Source: an uncultured Collinsella sp. (GTDB lineage: Bacteria > Actinomycetota > Coriobacteriia > Coriobacteriales > Coriobacteriaceae). Taken from it: a stretch of DNA of 48,433 bases. Each line of letters opens with the position of its first letter. Position 1 is the stretch's first letter. A program made the position numbers and the translations under genes. Under the pieces are notes generated by a model, which made no database searches, was not told the origin of the DNA, and saw nothing but the letters and a program-made list of their open reading frames with translations. Shown in pieces: positions 46,364 through 48,433 of the stretch. The stretch lies in contig CAUGNZ010000015.1 in the NCBI GenBank assembly GCA_959601045.1, positions 1 through 48,433 on the forward strand, written 5' to 3'.

Positions 46364-46425
46364 CTAATTTGTGCGAATATAGAGACGGCAGAAATGTTAG
46401 ACGCTCCATGACCCAGGAGGCACAT

Positions 46426-47505
46426 ATGGCAGATTCCAAGCAGGCTCCACTCGACGCCGCGGCAGCCGCCAAAGCAGCATTCGCTTCGGTCCAGGACAAG
46501 CCGTTCCCTAACGACATCTTTACGGCTCCCGAGCTCCGCTGGGCCGTGATCGGGTGCGGCGTTATCGCCAACCAGATGGCCCAGTCCCTCGCTCTTGCCG
46601 GCCGCAAGCTCGCGGGCGTCGCCAACCGCACGCTGTCCAAGGCTCAGACTTTTGCCGAGCAGTATGGCATCGAGAAGGTCTATGACACGGTCGAAGACCT
46701 CTACGCCGATCCGGACATCGACGCTGTCTATATCACCACGCCGCACAACACGCATATCACCTATCTGCGTGCCGCGCTGGCCGCCGGCAAGCACGTGCTC
46801 TGCGAGAAGGCCATTACCCTCAACTCTGCCGAGCTCGACGAGGCCCGCGCCATCGCCGACGAGCACAACGTGGTCCTTATGGATGCCACCACGGTGCTCC
46901 ACATGCCGCTGTATCAGGAGCTGCGCCGTCGCATGGATGCGGGCGACTTTGGCCACATGAACCTCGCCCAGCTCAACTTTGGCAGCTATAAGGAGTACGG
47001 CGACCTGACCAACCGCTTCTACAACCGCAGCCTTGCCGGCGGCGCCATGCTCGACATCGGCGTCTATGCCCTTTCGGTCATGCGCCTCTTTATGGCAAGC
47101 CAGCCCGCTGAGGTCGTGTCTCTGGGCAACACCTGTGAGACTGGCGTTGACGTCGCGGGCGGCATTGTCTGCCGAAACGCCGAGCAGCAGCTGGGCGTCG
47201 TGAGCCTTACGCTCCACTCGAAGCAGCCCAAGCGCTCGGTCATCAGCTTTGACAAGTGCTATATCGAGGTCAACGAGTATCCGCGTGCCGACCATGCGAT
47301 CATCGTGTGGACTGCAGACGGTCACCGTGAGGAGGTCCACGCCGGCACCGAGGCCTACGCGCTGTGCTACGAGATGGCTGACCTCGAGAAGGCCGTCGCC
47401 GGCGATGATTCCAAGCGTGAGCTTCTGGATTATGCTTCTGATGTTATGGAGCTGATGACCAAGCTCCGTGCCGATTGGGGAGTCGTCTACCCCGAGGAGG
47501 AGTAA
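46426..47505 (+). CDS. Gfo/Idh/MocA-family NAD(P)-dependent oxidoreductase
   Basis: 359-residue cytoplasmic dehydrogenase of sugars or cyclitols. After an unusual N-terminal segment of about 38 residues (Ala-rich) comes the Rossmann motif VIGCGVIANQMAQSL. The catalytic-lysine motif is CEKAITLN where most members have EKP, and GGAMLDIGVYALSVM is the family's substrate-site block. I start at ATG 46426 with CAGGAGG (46414-46420) five bases before it. The DeoR-type regulator begins 3 bases after the stop, so both are one operon and the regulator probably controls it. The substrate is unknown. Confidence 0.9.
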   Translation: MADSKQAPLDAAAAAKAAFASVQDKPFPNDIFTAPELRWAVIGCGVIANQMAQSLALAGRKLAGVANRTLSKAQTFAEQYGIEKVYDTVEDLYADPDIDAVYITTPHNTHITYLRAALAAGKHVLCEKAITLNSAELDEARAIADEHNVVLMDATTVLHMPLYQELRRRMDAGDFGHMNLAQLNFGSYKEYGDLTNRFYNRSLAGGAMLDIGVYALSVMRLFMASQPAEVVSLGNTCETGVDVAGGIVCRNAEQQLGVVSLTLHSKQPKRSVISFDKCYIEVNEYPRADHAIIVWTADGHREEVHAGTEAYALCYEMADLEKAVAGDDSKRELLDYASDVMELMTKLRADWGVVYPEEE

Positions 47506-47508
47506 GCG

Positions 47509-48255
47509 ATGCTCGCGGAAGATAGGCTCAATGCGATCGTCTCGATGGTGCAGCAGGCTGGTTCAGTAACGGTGCCAGAGCTTGCCGATGCCCTGGGTGT
47601 GACGGCTTCTACCATTCGACGCGACCTGCAGACGCTTGACCGAGCGCACCGCATCGCCAAGGTGCACGGTGGCGCGACAAGCCTTGAGCGCGCGCACGTG
47701 ACGCGCGACTTAACGATCAGTGAGCGCAGTGATCTCCATAACGATGACAAGGAGCGCATCTGCGCCCGTGCGGCGGCGCTTGTGGAGCCCGATAGTTTCG
47801 TGTATATCGATTCGGGTTCCACGACCCTCAAGCTCATCGAGCATCTTCCGCATCTCGAAGGGGTTACCTATGTGACTGATTCCGTGCTCCATGCTCAGCA
47901 TCTCGCTTTGCGCGGCATGCGTACCGTGGTGCTGGGCGGCGAGCTCAAACCCGAGACCGAGGCGCTCGTTGGCCCCGATGCCTTGGCAACTCTAGAACGC
48001 TACAACTTCAACTGCGGCTTTTGGGGCTCCAACGGCATTGCCGCCGAGCAGGGTTTTACGACTCCCGATATCGAGGAAGCGCAGGTCAAGCGTATCTCGA
48101 TGCGCCATACGGCCAAACGCTTCGTAATCTCGGACGCCAGCAAATTTGGCATGGTGGCGCCCGTCAAGTTCGCGGACTTCCGCGACGCAACAATTATTAC
48201 CGCGGGCGAGGTGCCCGCAAAGTACCGGGCAATGGACAACGTCATCACGGTCTAG
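47509..48255 (+). CDS. DeoR/GlpR-family transcriptional regulator
   Basis: 248-residue sugar-responsive repressor. The N-terminal helix-turn-helix reads VTVPELADALGVTASTIRRD, then LDRAHRIAKVHGGA, the DeoR signature. The C-terminal sugar-phosphate sensor has DSGSTTLKLIEHL and ends with VVISDASKFG-type sequence and a VITV tail. It is co-transcribed with the preceding oxidoreductase and may bind the repeat array at 46247-46363. Confidence 0.92.
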   Translation: MLAEDRLNAIVSMVQQAGSVTVPELADALGVTASTIRRDLQTLDRAHRIAKVHGGATSLERAHVTRDLTISERSDLHNDDKERICARAAALVEPDSFVYIDSGSTTLKLIEHLPHLEGVTYVTDSVLHAQHLALRGMRTVVLGGELKPETEALVGPDALATLERYNFNCGFWGSNGIAAEQGFTTPDIEEAQVKRISMRHTAKRFVISDASKFGMVAPVKFADFRDATIITAGEVPAKYRAMDNVITV

Positions 48256-48272
48256 CGACGGGGCAAGGCCAA

Positions 48273-48309
48273 AACCACCACAAAGGTGCCTGTCTCCATC
48301 GTGGTGGTT
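48273..48309 (-). repeat. GGGAC-family stem-loop, copy 6
   Basis: AACCACCAC (48273-48281) and GTGGTGGTT (48301-48309) are perfect complements. Read on the minus strand the loop is GATGGAGACAGGCACCTTT, a GGAGACAG variant of the core. Confidence 0.7.
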
Positions 48310-48341
48310 AGTAATGAAAACAGAGTAGTTTTCTCAATAGA

Positions 48342-48378
48342 AAAGCGGCAACGTCCATTACGGGCGTTGCCGCTTTCG
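48342..48378 (+). terminator. Terminator after the DeoR-type regulator
   Basis: AAAGCGGCAACG pairs with CGTTGCCGCTTT around an 11-base loop. It also forms the outer hairpin of the repeat element copy B. Confidence 0.7.
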
Positions 48379-48384
48379 TTTCAA

Positions 48385-48433
48385 GACTTTAGTCTGCTGG
48401 CCGCGCAGCGGCCAGCTTTAAACCACCCGCTAC
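48385..48433 (-). repeat. AGCGGGTGG / GACTAAAGTC hairpin element, copy B (cut by window end)
   Basis: On the minus strand the order is AGCGGGTGG (48431-48423), hairpin GCTGGCCGC-TGC-GCGGCCAGC (48416-48396), GACTAAAGTC (48394-48385), 8 bases, then the hairpin listed as the terminator at 48342. This is the same order as copy A at 45919-46016, in the opposite orientation. It continues past the end of the window. Confidence 0.6.

Overview
The window looks like a chromosomal segment of a high-GC Gram-positive gut bacterium of the class Coriobacteriia, most likely Collinsella or a close relative. This rests on recall of ribosomal protein, RNA polymerase and IS3-type transposase sequences and on base composition; no search was run. 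There are no tRNA or rRNA genes, no CRISPR array and no phage genes.

Layout. (1) 1-2431: rplJ-rplL behind an attenuator-like leader, then galU. (2) 2565-10754: rpoB-rpoC. The RpoC C-terminus carries an extra domain that closely resembles the DNA-binding C-terminal domain of the alpha subunit. (3) 10827-12852: an ECF sigma factor and a membrane-anchored probable anti-sigma factor, followed by a gene-free stretch with inverted repeats. (4) 12936-16527: rpsL-rpsG-fusA-rpsJ, without tuf. S12 has arginine at position 88. (5) 16586-26713: a biotin ligase (birA) divergent from a complete type II fatty acid synthesis cluster, fabH-acpP-fabK-fabD-fabG-fabF-accB-fabZ-accC-accDA. Its order is that of Firmicutes, and it sits between rpsJ and the rest of the S10 operon. 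BirA would biotinylate AccB, AccB/AccC/AccDA would make malonyl-CoA, and the Fab enzymes and ACP would elongate it. (6) 26709-29939: an orphan PTS IIC, a cation-efflux transporter and a histidine phosphatase. (7) 29985-36237: a 137-bp palindromic element, then rplC-rplD-rplW-rplB-rpsS-rplV-rpsC-rplP-rpmC-rpsQ-rplN-rplX. The series stops with a terminator after rplX instead of continuing to rplE.

(8) 36238-37773: a scar with an internally deleted IS3-family transposase and the 3' end of mtnN. (9) 37915-45529: a sugar operon with a LevR-like regulator, a complete mannose-family PTS (IIB, IIC, IID, IIA), a DUF2961/GH172 glycoside hydrolase and a ROK fructokinase. I read it as uptake and intracellular cleavage of a fructose- or arabinofuranose-containing saccharide. 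(10) 45557-48433: a degV fragment, hairpin repeats, an unusual phased operator-like array, a Gfo/Idh/MocA oxidoreductase and a DeoR-family regulator.

Running through the intergenic regions is a family of short stem-loops: each has its own arm sequence but shares a GGGACAG/GGGACGG-like core. At least six are visible. A second hairpin element, with AGCGGGTGG and GACTAAAGTC boxes, appears twice in opposite orientation around region 10. These repeats, the RpoC fusion, the split ribosomal operon, the GH172 PTS operon and the degenerate LevR-type activator are the points most worth following up.
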